Shown here: positions 15,758-25,216 of the stretch, piece by piece
Numbering within the stretch: position 1 is the first letter of the stretch
How the letters are laid out: each line of letters opens with the position of its first letter
NCBI GenBank assembly: GCA_965222895.1
Contig: CBDCVB010000002.1
Coordinates: 1,302,001 to 1,366,000 of the forward strand
DNA length: 64,000 nucleotides
Source: Bin87 sp965222895
GTDB taxonomy: Bacteria > Chloroflexota > Dehalococcoidia > Lucifugimonadales > UBA3495
Direction of reading: 5' to 3'
Translations under genes and position numbers: made by a program
The notes under the pieces: model-generated
Seen by the model: only the letters and a program-made list of their open reading frames with translations
What the model was told of the DNA's origin: nothing
The model's database searches: none

Positions 15758-17269
15758 TTGTCGGGCTCTTTTGATTTGGTCGCCCCCCGTGCTGACACCC
15801 TCATGGAGTCCTTGAGGGCAACGGGATATTCCCTTCCGGATGCAGTATCCGACCTGATTGACAACAGCATTTCCGCCCGCGCCAGAAACATCTGGCTGAA
15901 CTTTCATTGGGCAGGGGCGGATTCCTGGGTCTCGATTCTCGACGACGGCTGCGGTATGTCCGAATCCGGCTTGGTAGATGCCATGAGAATCGGTTCCCAA
16001 AGCCCTACTCAGGACCGTGACCCGTCTGACCTCGGAAGATATGGCCTCGGCCTCAAGACAGCCTCAATCTCCCAGGCACGGTCCCTCACCGTTGCGACTA
16101 ATTGTTCCGACGGAAAAGGGCCGAGCATCAGACGCTGGGACCTTGACCACTTGGTGTCAGCGGGCGATTGGCAACTACTGAGGGTGCCATTGGAGGAAGG
16201 TGTTCCCGGTGTTGAAGACCTCCTTGAACTGGAGCACGGAACCCTGGTGATCTGGGAAAAGCTCGACCGCTTGGTTGGAGATGTTGGGGCCAACGATGCG
16301 CGAGCACGGCGACAATTCCTTGACGCGCTTCGGTTGTTGGAAAACCATTTAGCCATGGTATTCCACCGTTTTATAGTTCAGAGAAACCGCGTCTCCATCT
16401 GGCTCAACGGTGGAGAGGTGGAGCGATGGGACCCTTTCCTATCTGATGATGTCGCCACTCAACAGATGTCATCCGAGACGTTGGGAGACCCGGAAGATCC
16501 CATCACGGTCACCCCTTTTGTGCTGCCCCATCACTCTCGCCTATCGGCCGAGAAGCACCGTATTGCGGGTGGTCCGTCGGGATGGAATGCTCATCAGGGT
16601 TTCTACGTTTATCGAAACCGGAGGCTCCTCCTGCCGGGTGATTGGTTGGGTTTGGGATTCCAAAAAGAGGAACACTACAAGTTAGCGCGCATCCGGGTTG
16701 ACCTGCCCAACTCCTTTGACCACGAATGGGATATTGACGTCCGAAAGTCCAAGGCCAAGCCGCCCCTACCACTTCAAGACGATCTGAGGCGCATCGCCCG
16801 GGCAACCCGCAAGCGGGCCGTCGAAGTTTACAGGCATAGGGGCAAGACCATCGCCCGGAGTGTCCGTACCAGTCCCATTTTCGTCTGGCAAAGGCACGTG
16901 AGGGGAAACAAGCTGTCGTATGTGGTCAACCGTGAGCATCCGCTTGTTCGGGAAGCCCTTAGTTCTGACTCCATCGAACCCCAGCAGTTCCAGCGAATCC
17001 TGCGCCTGATCGAGGAATACATTCCCGTCCAACAAATTTGGGTAGATATGGCCGAGGGGGACGAATCACAAAGCCAGCCTTTTGAGTTGGCCAACGAGCA
17101 TGAAATAGTAGGCTTGATTCGGGCGCTTTACAGTGCCTTCATCAATTCGGGTATAATGACCCACGATGAGGCCCTCAAACGTTTGGCAGCAACCGAGGCA
17201 ATCGGCGAAAGGTTTGAAATGGTTGAACCAACGGTGGAAAACCTGCTGAAGGAGAATCGAGTTGAGTGA
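15758..17269 (+). CDS. MORC/MutL-type GHKL ATPase of a predicted restriction-like defence system
   Basis: Gene 1 of the five-gene operon. TTG 15758 is preferred because AAGGAAGG lies 5 bp before it; the frame is open to an ATG at 15686. The 503-residue protein shows the ATP-binding motifs LPDAVSDLIDNSISA (N box), SILDDGCGM (G1), LGRYGLGLKTASISQA (G2) and HGTLVIWEKLD (G3). An S5-like domain follows with a conserved basic stretch (EWDIDVRKSKAKPPLP). Bacterial MORC-like ATPases of this kind were described as partners of Z1, AIPR and methylase genes and are thought to clamp or remodel DNA. The stop overlaps the Z1 start by 8 bp. Confidence 0.88.
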   Translation: MSGSFDLVAPRADTLMESLRATGYSLPDAVSDLIDNSISARARNIWLNFHWAGADSWVSILDDGCGMSESGLVDAMRIGSQSPTQDRDPSDLGRYGLGLKTASISQARSLTVATNCSDGKGPSIRRWDLDHLVSAGDWQLLRVPLEEGVPGVEDLLELEHGTLVIWEKLDRLVGDVGANDARARRQFLDALRLLENHLAMVFHRFIVQRNRVSIWLNGGEVERWDPFLSDDVATQQMSSETLGDPEDPITVTPFVLPHHSRLSAEKHRIAGGPSGWNAHQGFYVYRNRRLLLPGDWLGLGFQKEEHYKLARIRVDLPNSFDHEWDIDVRKSKAKPPLPLQDDLRRIARATRKRAVEVYRHRGKTIARSVRTSPIFVWQRHVRGNKLSYVVNREHPLVREALSSDSIEPQQFQRILRLIEEYIPVQQIWVDMAEGDESQSQPFELANEHEIVGLIRALYSAFINSGIMTHDEALKRLAATEAIGERFEMVEPTVENLLKENRVE

Positions 17270-20005
17270 CTTGGAAAGAGCCAGGGTGATTGCCCTCAAC
17301 CTGCTACGGAGTCAGGATCTTCCTGATGAGGCTGGCGTCAGGCGAACTGCGGAAATCGCCATCCAAGCCCTGAAGGCCCAGGCCCCCGAATCTGAAGTGG
17401 ATGTTGACTCCCTCACCAGGGAGCTGGAGGCCAACCTCAACGTCGTAGTCGGGCAGGCTTCAACCCTCACAGATGAAGAAAGCGACCACGTTCCGTGGTT
17501 TGCGAGTAGGCGGGCGTCAATCGAATGGGGTTTCACTCGCCGTTATCAGCGATTCTTGGAGGAGCAGAAGGGTTGGGCGCTTGCAACCCTTCAGAGGTCC
17601 AACGACCTGACAGACCGGATTCTTGAACTGATGGAGGACCCAGGTAGGCCGGGGTCCTGGGACCGGCGGGGTATGGTGGTCGGAGAAGTGCAATCCGGCA
17701 AGACATCTAATTACATCGAATTGGTCTGCAAGGCGGCGGACGCTGGCTACAAATTCATTGTAATCCTGACGGGCACCACCAACAGCCTCAGGGCCCAGAC
17801 CCAGTTGCGTTTCGACGAAGGTTTCCTGGGGTGGGACACACGCCTGAATCTGGCTCTTGACTCCAGCAACAAGAGGGTTGGCGTGGGAACCCTGCTTGGA
17901 GAACGGCTCCACCGGGCAATTCCATCTACCAACGCCGAGGAAACCGGCGATTTCAATCTCCGAGTTGCCAACCAATTCAACGTCAGATTGGGCGGTGACC
18001 CGGTGATTATGGTCGTCAAGAAAAATGCCTCAGTGCTGCGAAATCTCACCCGGTGGGCCAAAACACTGAATCCGCTGGGACCCGATAACCCCATCCCGGA
18101 TATGCCGACACTGGTGATCGATGACGAGGCCGACTTCGCTTCGGTGAACACCCGTCCGGTTGGCACCGGCGACGATGAGGACCCGACTGTCATCAATGGG
18201 CGGATACGAGAACTCCTGAACGCATTTGAAAAAAGGTGTACATTGGATATACGGCCACGCCGTTTGCGAATATCTTCATCTACCCTGACCAGGATGCGGC
18301 AAGGTATGGACGGGACTTGTTTCCCCGTGATTTTCTGATCAACCTTCCGGTCCCCAGCAATCACGTTGGGCCGACAAAGGTCTTTGGCCTACCAGAAGAC
18401 CCTGATGATGATATGGGTGCGATTGCACCGTTGCCACTCTTCCGTCGGGTGGACGACCACGAAGAACACATTCCCAGTGTTCACAGGAGCCACTGGACTG
18501 TGGATGAACTGCCGGATTCTCTGGCCAGAGCGATCAGGGCGTTCATCCTGACCTGCGCGGCTCGAGCCGCGAGGGGACAGGAGGGGCAGCACAATTCAAT
18601 GCTCATTCATGTGACCAGGTTCGTCAACGTTCAGAGTCAGGTCGCTGAACTGGTCAGTTTCGAGTTGAGGGATCTCCAGAACTGTATCAGGTACGGAGAC
18701 GGTGGTTCGTCAACACCAATTTTGGAAGAGTTGCGCTCCGTGTGGCTGGAGGATTTCGAGCCAACATCCAATGGCGCGCGGGGCCTGTACCCCGACCTTA
18801 CGCTGGGATGTGAGGCCGTCTCGTGGGAGTCCGTGCGCTCCCGGTTGGTGGAATCTTCCCAGAAGATTCAGGTCAAGGTCATCAACGGGGCGGCTAGGGA
18901 TGCTCTGGATTATTGGGACCACCCCGAGGGCTTGAGTGCGATAGCCATTGGTGGGGACAAACTGTCCCGCGGATTGACGCTGGAGGGACTCTCCGTAAGT
19001 TACTATCTTCGTGCTTCGCGGATGTACGACACTCTCCTTCAGATGGGACGGTGGTTCGGTTACCGGCCAGGCTATGTGGACCTCTGCCGTCTCTACACCA
19101 CCGGCGAGTTGCGCGATTTCTACACCCATATCACGATGGCTACAGAGGAACTCCGGCAGGAGTTTGACCTGATGGCCGACAGGGGCATGACTCCCAGCGA
19201 TTTCGGACTCCGGGTGAGAAGCCATCCGGCAGGATTGGTGATTACCGCCGCCAACAAGATGCGCAACGGAACGCGGATGACGGTATCGTATTCCGCCGAC
19301 ATCAGCGAGACCATCGCCTTCGAGCGGACGCCCGGCGTGAATCGGGCCAATCTTGAACGGTTCGAGCGATTCATACGCTCCCTGGGTTCACCGGAACTCG
19401 TCAAAGCCAGCAACCGGGTTTGGAGGGAAGTGCCCGGGGAAAGTGTTGCTGACCTCTTGGAGGAGATAACTGTCCATCAAGCGTCCCGCAAGGCGCGAGG
19501 CGACTATCTTGCGAGATACATACGCTCCCAGAACAATCTTGGAGGACTGGTTAGTTGGACCGTAGCTCTCATATCCAATACAAGCGGAGAACCACTGGAA
19601 TTGGGAGGCTGGCGGGTGTATCCCCTCACAAGGGCATCTCATCTTGCGGACAGTTGGGATGCGACCAGTGTATATCGTATCCGTCGCTTGGTCAGTCCAA
19701 TGGACGAGATGATCGACCTTACCGATAACCAACAGAAACGAGCTTTGGAACAGACTTTGAGACAGCATCAGGAACAACCCGATACCAGCCGACACCGCGG
19801 CTTGCCCAGGAGACCCAACGGTCCCAATATCCGCCGCGCTCGCGACCCCAGGAATGGGCTGCTGCTGCTGTATCCGCTTCTTGAAACAGATGATGAGGGG
19901 CTGCCATTTGTGGGCTTTGCCATCAGCTTCCCCGCCGCTGAGAGGGATACGCCGGTTGAGTATATCGTTAACACCGTCTACTGGCAGGAGGAATTGGAGC
20001 TTTGA
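17262..20005 (+). CDS. Z1-domain superfamily II helicase-like ATPase (apparent frameshift at 18232)
   Basis: Gene 2 of the operon. It starts at TTG 17262, 7 bp after AAGGAGA, inside the end of the ATPase gene. The first part (to ~18236) holds Walker A GEVQSGKTSN, LTGTTNSLRAQTQ and Walker B MPTLVIDDEADF. The second part, in the -1 frame, holds YIGYTATPFANIF, then GGDKLSRGLTLEGLSVSYY and MYDTLLQMGRWFGYR, the Z1 core motifs. The two frames join at GAAAAAAGG (18229-18237): one extra A, or a -1 slip on A6, gives FEKKVYIGYTATP and a ~914-residue protein. Sequencing error, real mutation or slippage cannot be separated here. Z1 proteins are predicted DNA translocases of this system. Confidence 0.88.
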
Positions 20006-21006
20006 ACTTGGCTGAGGTATGGGAACGTTTGGAAGAGGACACCCGTACCGCCGGTGTGTCCGGTAGAGTGCAGCGGCGCATCGTACCAGCCGGACGTCGG
20101 GATTTCTTCCTCGGCTTGGATATGCCTTCAAGAAACCGAATGTTGATTCTCCGGGTTGCTGCGGGTTCGGTTGAAGGGCAACCTGATGTGGCAGACTCCC
20201 GGGGATTGGCCGTGCGGAGGACACCCAGGAACCCTGACGGCGAGCAGACAGAGGTTGAACTCGTGCTGACCGAATCCCAGCACCTGGACATTTTCGACCT
20301 ATTGATTCGCGACCTGGTTGACGCTGCTGAGGAACCGCAGGATGAGAGGACCGGATTGACTCGCTTCCTCTCCAGGTTGTCTGACTGGCAGCAGCTACTT
20401 CGCAGGTTGGCTCCTCGGGGGTTGAGCCGGGAGGCGCAACAGGGATTGTGGGGCGAACTCTGGGTTCTCAGAGAAATCGTTGCTCCCGTGATGGGCATGG
20501 CCGAAGCCGTCCACGCTTGGCGTGGCCCGCTTGGCGCGGACCAGGACTTCCAGATGATGAACACCAGTATCGAGGTGAAGACGAGCACAGCGCACGTGTT
20601 GGATCGTCTTCCGATAGCCAGCGAACGTCAACTCGAAGCCCCGGATGAGGTTACGCTTGTGCTTGTTGGGTTATCCCTCGATTCCAGAGTCGGGTATGGG
20701 GACACACTGTCAGACATGGTTAGAATTTCTCGAACTGTGGCTTCCGAGGCCCGTTGCCTGCATTTGCTGGATAATCGCTTGGAACTCTATGGTTATGAGG
20801 CCAACGATGAGAGTTTGTATTCGGACGTTGGCTTCAGCCTTCGCTCATTCCGTGCCTTTCTTGTGGGGGACGGATTCCCAAGGATCATATCCCGCGACCT
20901 CCCGTCAGGGGTAGGGGACGTCAGGTATTCGGTTTCCACAGCTTCCTGTTCTCCGTTCTTGGTGAACTTGGAGAACGCTAGTGACCTTCTGAGGGGGTTG
21001 GTATGA
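20002..21006 (+). CDS. PD-(D/E)XK-motif nuclease (DUF4420 type)
   Basis: Gene 3 of the operon, 334 residues. Starts at TTG 20002, overlapping the Z1 stop by 4 bp and 12 bp after AGGAGG. The nuclease core lies around residues 150-200: GLWGELWVLREIV contributes the first Glu, then AWRGPLGADQDFQM the Asp, and SIEVKTSTAH the E-x-K. The C-terminal part is beta-rich. In this neighbourhood it is the predicted DNA-cutting subunit. It ends in an ATGA overlap with the AIPR gene. Confidence 0.87.
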   Translation: MNLAEVWERLEEDTRTAGVSGRVQRRIVPAGRRDFFLGLDMPSRNRMLILRVAAGSVEGQPDVADSRGLAVRRTPRNPDGEQTEVELVLTESQHLDIFDLLIRDLVDAAEEPQDERTGLTRFLSRLSDWQQLLRRLAPRGLSREAQQGLWGELWVLREIVAPVMGMAEAVHAWRGPLGADQDFQMMNTSIEVKTSTAHVLDRLPIASERQLEAPDEVTLVLVGLSLDSRVGYGDTLSDMVRISRTVASEARCLHLLDNRLELYGYEANDESLYSDVGFSLRSFRAFLVGDGFPRIISRDLPSGVGDVRYSVSTASCSPFLVNLENASDLLRGLV

Positions 21007-23039
21007 CCAGTCAAAACACGATTGAATCATTCGCAGAAAACCTCCGGCAGGATGTGCTGTCCCTTGCAGAATCTGACGACGGAGACCTGATGCTGGCGGA
21101 CTCGTTCACTCAGACTGCGTTCGATATGTTATCTGAGGCGGGGGAATTTGAAGACCCTCTCGTCTGTTATCACCGGGCCAGGGGTATTGAGGTCAGCGGT
21201 TATGGCGTGGATGAAGATGAGGGCCGGGTGGACCTGTTCCTGAGTATTCATACCAACATGGCGCCGCCCACAACCGTCACCAGGCAGCAGGTGGAAGTGG
21301 CCTTCCGGCGCCTTCGCTCATTCTTGGAGTGGTGTCTGAGCGGCAGGTATGTTGAACTGGAGGAGTCTTCGCCTGTCTTCGACATGGCCGCACATATCTA
21401 TGGGTTCAGAAAGGATCTCGCCCAAATCAGGCTTTGCGTGATTACGGATGGAAGAACCACGGTGGAGACTCTGCCCCAGGACAGAATCGGGGATGTCGCC
21501 ATATCGAACTCTCTGTGGGATGTCGTAAGGCTTCACCGGCTCAGTATGTCAGGTCGGCAGAGAGAAGCAATCTCCATCGACTTTAATGAACGATTCGGTG
21601 AACCGCTTCCATGCCTACCGGCGGATTCGTCCCAGGATGGGTATCGGGCGTTCCTGACACTCATTCCCGGCCATATGTTGCGGAGTATCTACTCCGATTT
21701 CGGGTCCCGGTTGCTTGAGAGGAACGTCAGGTCGTTCCTACAAGCCAGGGGAAAAGTGAATCGCGGAATCAGGGACACCATTGCCAGAGAACCCGAGAAG
21801 TTCCTGGCATATAACAACGGAATCACCCTAACCGCTGAGGCCGTGGAGCTATGTCACACCAACGGGAGCCAGGCAATCACCAAGTTGGAAGGTCTGCAAA
21901 TCGTGAACGGCGGGCAGACAACCGCCTCGATGCTGGCCGCCAATCGTGGTCGTGCTGACCTGTCCCAGGTGTATGTGGCGGCCAAACTTATTGAGATTGA
22001 CGCCGGAGATGTGCATGACGAACTGGTTAGAAATGTTTCTCGTTACGCTAATTCGCAGAATCGGATTTCCGAAGCCGATTTCTCAGCAAATGACCCGTTC
22101 CACGTGAGTATTGAGGAACTCTCCCGAATGGTGTGGGCGCCGACAGCGGATGGAACCCAGAGGCAAACGAAGTGGTTCTACGAGCGAGCTCGAGGTCAGT
22201 ACCAAGATGCCAGGGCGTTGGAAGCGACTCCAGCCAGACGTCGGGCATTCGCATCGGAGAATCCCACAAGACAACGCTTCACAAAGACCGACCTTGCGAA
22301 ATTCGAGAACACTTGGGACCAACTGCCGCACATAGTCAGTCGGGGAGCCCAGAAGAATTTCTCCGACTTTATGATTAGATTGAGTGGACGTGACCAGATG
22401 GTCGTTGACCGTGCCTACTTTGAGCGGCTTGTGGGGAAAGCGATTCTCTTTCGCTCAGCGGAACGAATTGTCCAGCAGCAGAATTTTGGAGGTTACAGGG
22501 CCAATATCGTTGCATACACTCTCTCCCTTCTGTCTAATGCAACCAGTCAGCGAATTGACCTTGACCGGATATGGCGGGAGCAGGCTCTGACGGAGAATCT
22601 GAGCACCACCATAGCCGAGCTTTCCCACGGGGTATACAGGATCATCATCAACCCACCCAGCGCCCGAAACATTACCGAGTGGTGTAAGTCTGAACGATGC
22701 TGGGAGTCCGTTCGCACCGACGCCTCCCGTCAGCCAGTGACACGCATTGCAGACAAGTTGCTAGGGGCTTCCGCCGCCCGTGCCGAACAGAAACGGGCGG
22801 CTTCCAATCTATCCTCCGGCTACGTGGAGAATCTTGAGCGGCTGGTTAACGTAAGTTCCGAACGCTGGAAGATGCTCGCAGAATGGGCAGCAGAAACGGA
22901 ATCCATCGACCCCAATCAGCGGCAGCTTGCTCTCAGGATAGGTAGGGCCATTGAGAGAGGCAGAACCATAAAGGCACCTGATGCTGAACGTGCCGTCGAG
23001 ATTCTCGACCAAGCCATAGCATTGGGGTTTGCAGTTTAG
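21003..23039 (+). CDS. AIPR (abortive infection phage resistance) family protein
   Basis: Gene 4 of the operon, 678 residues, ATG overlapping the nuclease stop by 4 bp. The AIPR hallmark lies at ~270-310: EKFLAYNNGITLTAEAVEL followed by KLEGLQIVNGGQTTASMLA. Next come QVYVAAKLIEID and VSRYANSQNRISEADFSAND. The C-terminal ~200 residues are helical. AIPR proteins occur in abortive infection loci and with MORC/Z1 genes. Their biochemical activity is not firmly known and a nuclease or sensor role has been proposed. The size is normal for the long form of the family. Confidence 0.9.
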   Translation: MTSQNTIESFAENLRQDVLSLAESDDGDLMLADSFTQTAFDMLSEAGEFEDPLVCYHRARGIEVSGYGVDEDEGRVDLFLSIHTNMAPPTTVTRQQVEVAFRRLRSFLEWCLSGRYVELEESSPVFDMAAHIYGFRKDLAQIRLCVITDGRTTVETLPQDRIGDVAISNSLWDVVRLHRLSMSGRQREAISIDFNERFGEPLPCLPADSSQDGYRAFLTLIPGHMLRSIYSDFGSRLLERNVRSFLQARGKVNRGIRDTIAREPEKFLAYNNGITLTAEAVELCHTNGSQAITKLEGLQIVNGGQTTASMLAANRGRADLSQVYVAAKLIEIDAGDVHDELVRNVSRYANSQNRISEADFSANDPFHVSIEELSRMVWAPTADGTQRQTKWFYERARGQYQDARALEATPARRRAFASENPTRQRFTKTDLAKFENTWDQLPHIVSRGAQKNFSDFMIRLSGRDQMVVDRAYFERLVGKAILFRSAERIVQQQNFGGYRANIVAYTLSLLSNATSQRIDLDRIWREQALTENLSTTIAELSHGVYRIIINPPSARNITEWCKSERCWESVRTDASRQPVTRIADKLLGASAARAEQKRAASNLSSGYVENLERLVNVSSERWKMLAEWAAETESIDPNQRQLALRIGRAIERGRTIKAPDAERAVEILDQAIALGFAV

Positions 23040-23098
23040 CCGTATCGAACTAATCGGACGGTGATACCAAGCTCGACGTTTAACGGATTGGCAGAACT

Positions 23099-25033
23099 AT
23101 GAACAATACTTCCCTCTCCTCACAAAACAGTTCGCCATACCGACTCCCCGCCAGCCGAGGGGAACGGATAAGGCTTGATCCTCATCCCATGTCCCCGGAC
23201 CCAGACAGCAATGACTCTGTGCGCGCATGGTTGGAAAGCCGACCACGTCCTTGGGCGATAGACCTCTTCTGCGGTGCAGGCGGGTTAAGTATGGGGTTGG
23301 AAGAAGGGGGATTCTCTGTGGTCGCATCTGCGGATTCCGACCCTGTTTCGACCCAGACCCATGCCGCAAACATCCAGGGTCTCATCTGGACAGGAGACCT
23401 TGCCAAACCCTCGGATTTCATTCACCAACTGGATGAATGGGGTATTGAAAGCGTTGACCTTCTGGCCGGGGGGCCTCCCTGCCAGCCCTTCTCGAGGGCT
23501 GGCACTTCCAAGATAGGGAACCTGGTGAGGACGGGTAACCGTCAGGCTCTCGACGAAAGAGCCGACCTTTGGCAGAGCTTCTTTTCCATTGTTGATAGGT
23601 TGAATCCGAAGGCAATGCTTTTTGAGAACGTCCCAGATTTCGCCCAAGCCCAGGGTGGGGCCCTGTTAATTGCCTTGATGGACGAACTTAAGGGCCGTGG
23701 GTACAGGGTTTATGTGGAGGTACTGCAAGCGTGGAAGTACCGTGTTCCACAGCATCGGTCTCGGCTCTTCGTAGTTGGGATTTCAGGCAATGGGAAATTC
23801 GAGTGGCCCAAGCCCAGGGGGAGGCGGCCCACGGTAGGACAGGCTATCGGTGACCTTCCAGTGGTTCCTGCGAAAACCAGAGATGAAACTCAAACCTATG
23901 AAGGTCCGCCTGCCTCGGTACTGGCTAAGTTGCTAAGGAAGGGATTACGAGGCAAGGATGCCCGGCAGATTCGCGACCATGTAACCAGGGCGGTGCGTCC
24001 AGATGACGCGGAAATTTATTCCCTGTTGAATCCCGGCGACACCTATCTGGACGTACCCGAACACTTGAGGAGATACCGCTCCGACATTTTCGATGACAAA
24101 TATTTCAGATTGTCATTTGACGGCCTATCAAGGACCATTACTGCCCACATTGCTAAGGATGGTTACTGGTACATACATCCCAGGGAGGACCGCACCCTCT
24201 CCATACGGGAGGCTGCCAGGATTCAAACCTTTCCAGACAGATTCCGGTTTGCCGGCCACCCGTCCAACAGGTATCAGCAAATAGGCAACGCGGTTCCTCC
24301 AATACTCGCCTCGGCCATCGCTGCCTCGGTGAGAAGCGCATTGGAAGACAATCCGGTTCATTCGACAGTTCAAGAGCAGCACGCGGAATACCGGCCTTCT
24401 TTCAGGGATACTCTGGTTCAGTGGTTTAAGGGGAACAGGCGCGACTTTCCTTGGAGGCGCCCTGATCTGAACCCTTGGCAGGTTCTGCTAATGGAAATGT
24501 GTCTCCACCGTACAAAAGCTGAGCAGGTGGCCCAGGTGGCGGTCGACCTACTTTGCCTCGGTAGGACACCGGATGCACTCCTCGACAACTTTGAGGCACT
24601 CCAACCTTCGTTGGCATCTCTAGGACTCCACTGGCGGTCCTCGAATCTCGGCCTTGCCGCCGAGTTCATCAGAGACAGATTGGCCGGGCAGGTCCCTGAC
24701 AACTGGCAGGAACTGGTCGCCATTCCGGGAGTGGGAGACTACATAGCTTCCGCGGTTCTCTGTTTCGCTTTCAGCCGTCCCAGTGTGATCATGGACACCA
24801 ACACAGAGCGAATAGTCCGCAGGGTGTCGGGCGAAAGCCCCAAGCAATCCAAATGGCAACTCAGGCTGTCGCTTCGTGAACTCGCCGGAGTCGCAGGCCC
24901 GGGTGTACAATGGAACCAGGCTCTGCTGGACTTGGGGGCTTTGGTCTGTAAGGCGCGCGCGCCCAAGTGTGGTGACTGCCCGGTCCGCGCTCATTGTGTC
25001 ACGGGGCTTAGCAAGCAGAGGAAGTCATTATGA
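23099..25033 (+). CDS. Cytosine-5 DNA methyltransferase fused to a MutY/Mig-type mismatch DNA glycosylase
   Basis: Gene 5 of the operon, 59 bp after AIPR, 644 residues. Residues ~52-410 form a complete C5-methyltransferase: AIDLFCGAGGLSMGL (motif I), GGPPCQPFSRAG (motif IV, catalytic Cys), LFENVPDF (VI), VPQHRSRLFVVG (VIII) and YQQIGNAVPP (X). Residues ~425-640 form an HhH-GPD glycosylase: FPWRRPDLNPWQVLLMEMCL, the helix-hairpin-helix LVAIPGVGDYIASAVL, catalytic Asp in VIMDTNTERIVRRV, and the iron-sulphur ligands C-x6-C-x2-C-x5-C near the C-terminus. A Tyr, not Lys (EndoIII) or Ser (MutY), sits 18 residues before the Asp, as in Mig.MthI, which removes T from T:G mispairs. So one chain would methylate the host DNA and repair deaminated 5-methylcytosine. 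Confidence 0.92.
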   Translation: MNNTSLSSQNSSPYRLPASRGERIRLDPHPMSPDPDSNDSVRAWLESRPRPWAIDLFCGAGGLSMGLEEGGFSVVASADSDPVSTQTHAANIQGLIWTGDLAKPSDFIHQLDEWGIESVDLLAGGPPCQPFSRAGTSKIGNLVRTGNRQALDERADLWQSFFSIVDRLNPKAMLFENVPDFAQAQGGALLIALMDELKGRGYRVYVEVLQAWKYRVPQHRSRLFVVGISGNGKFEWPKPRGRRPTVGQAIGDLPVVPAKTRDETQTYEGPPASVLAKLLRKGLRGKDARQIRDHVTRAVRPDDAEIYSLLNPGDTYLDVPEHLRRYRSDIFDDKYFRLSFDGLSRTITAHIAKDGYWYIHPREDRTLSIREAARIQTFPDRFRFAGHPSNRYQQIGNAVPPILASAIAASVRSALEDNPVHSTVQEQHAEYRPSFRDTLVQWFKGNRRDFPWRRPDLNPWQVLLMEMCLHRTKAEQVAQVAVDLLCLGRTPDALLDNFEALQPSLASLGLHWRSSNLGLAAEFIRDRLAGQVPDNWQELVAIPGVGDYIASAVLCFAFSRPSVIMDTNTERIVRRVSGESPKQSKWQLRLSLRELAGVAGPGVQWNQALLDLGALVCKARAPKCGDCPVRAHCVTGLSKQRKSL

Positions 25034-25137
25034 GCTGGAGGGCCAGTGCAGAGATTTGCACCCCCAACCGCTCACAACTCCACCACCAACTCAAACCTTG
25101 TGTTTCCAGTCTCCTTTGGACAACGAAACTTCCCACC

Positions 25138-25173
25138 GAAAAGTTCGCAATACGGTACGTGTAGGCCCACCAA
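25138..25173 (+). repeat. 36-bp imperfect direct repeat, left copy
   Basis: AAAGTTCGCAATACGGTACG followed by TGTAGGCCCACCA. A related copy (AAAGTTTGCAGTACGGTATG, CCTAGGGCCCACCA) lies at 29230-29265 in the same orientation. The pair brackets the IS630 element, the PH-HIRAN-BRCT gene and the IS5 element. The 25034-25216 spacer holds no gene that I can support. Confidence 0.5.
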
Positions 25174-25216
25174 ACTGGACAAAATCAAGAACCTTCACGT
25201 TGCAGTTCACGCTGGA

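Noticed and set aside
18229..18237. Canonical -1 programmed frameshift heptamer in Z1
   Set aside because: The zero-frame codons are GAA AAA AGG, so the A AAA AAG heptamer is out of the required phase, and no obvious downstream stimulator was identified; left as an open observation.
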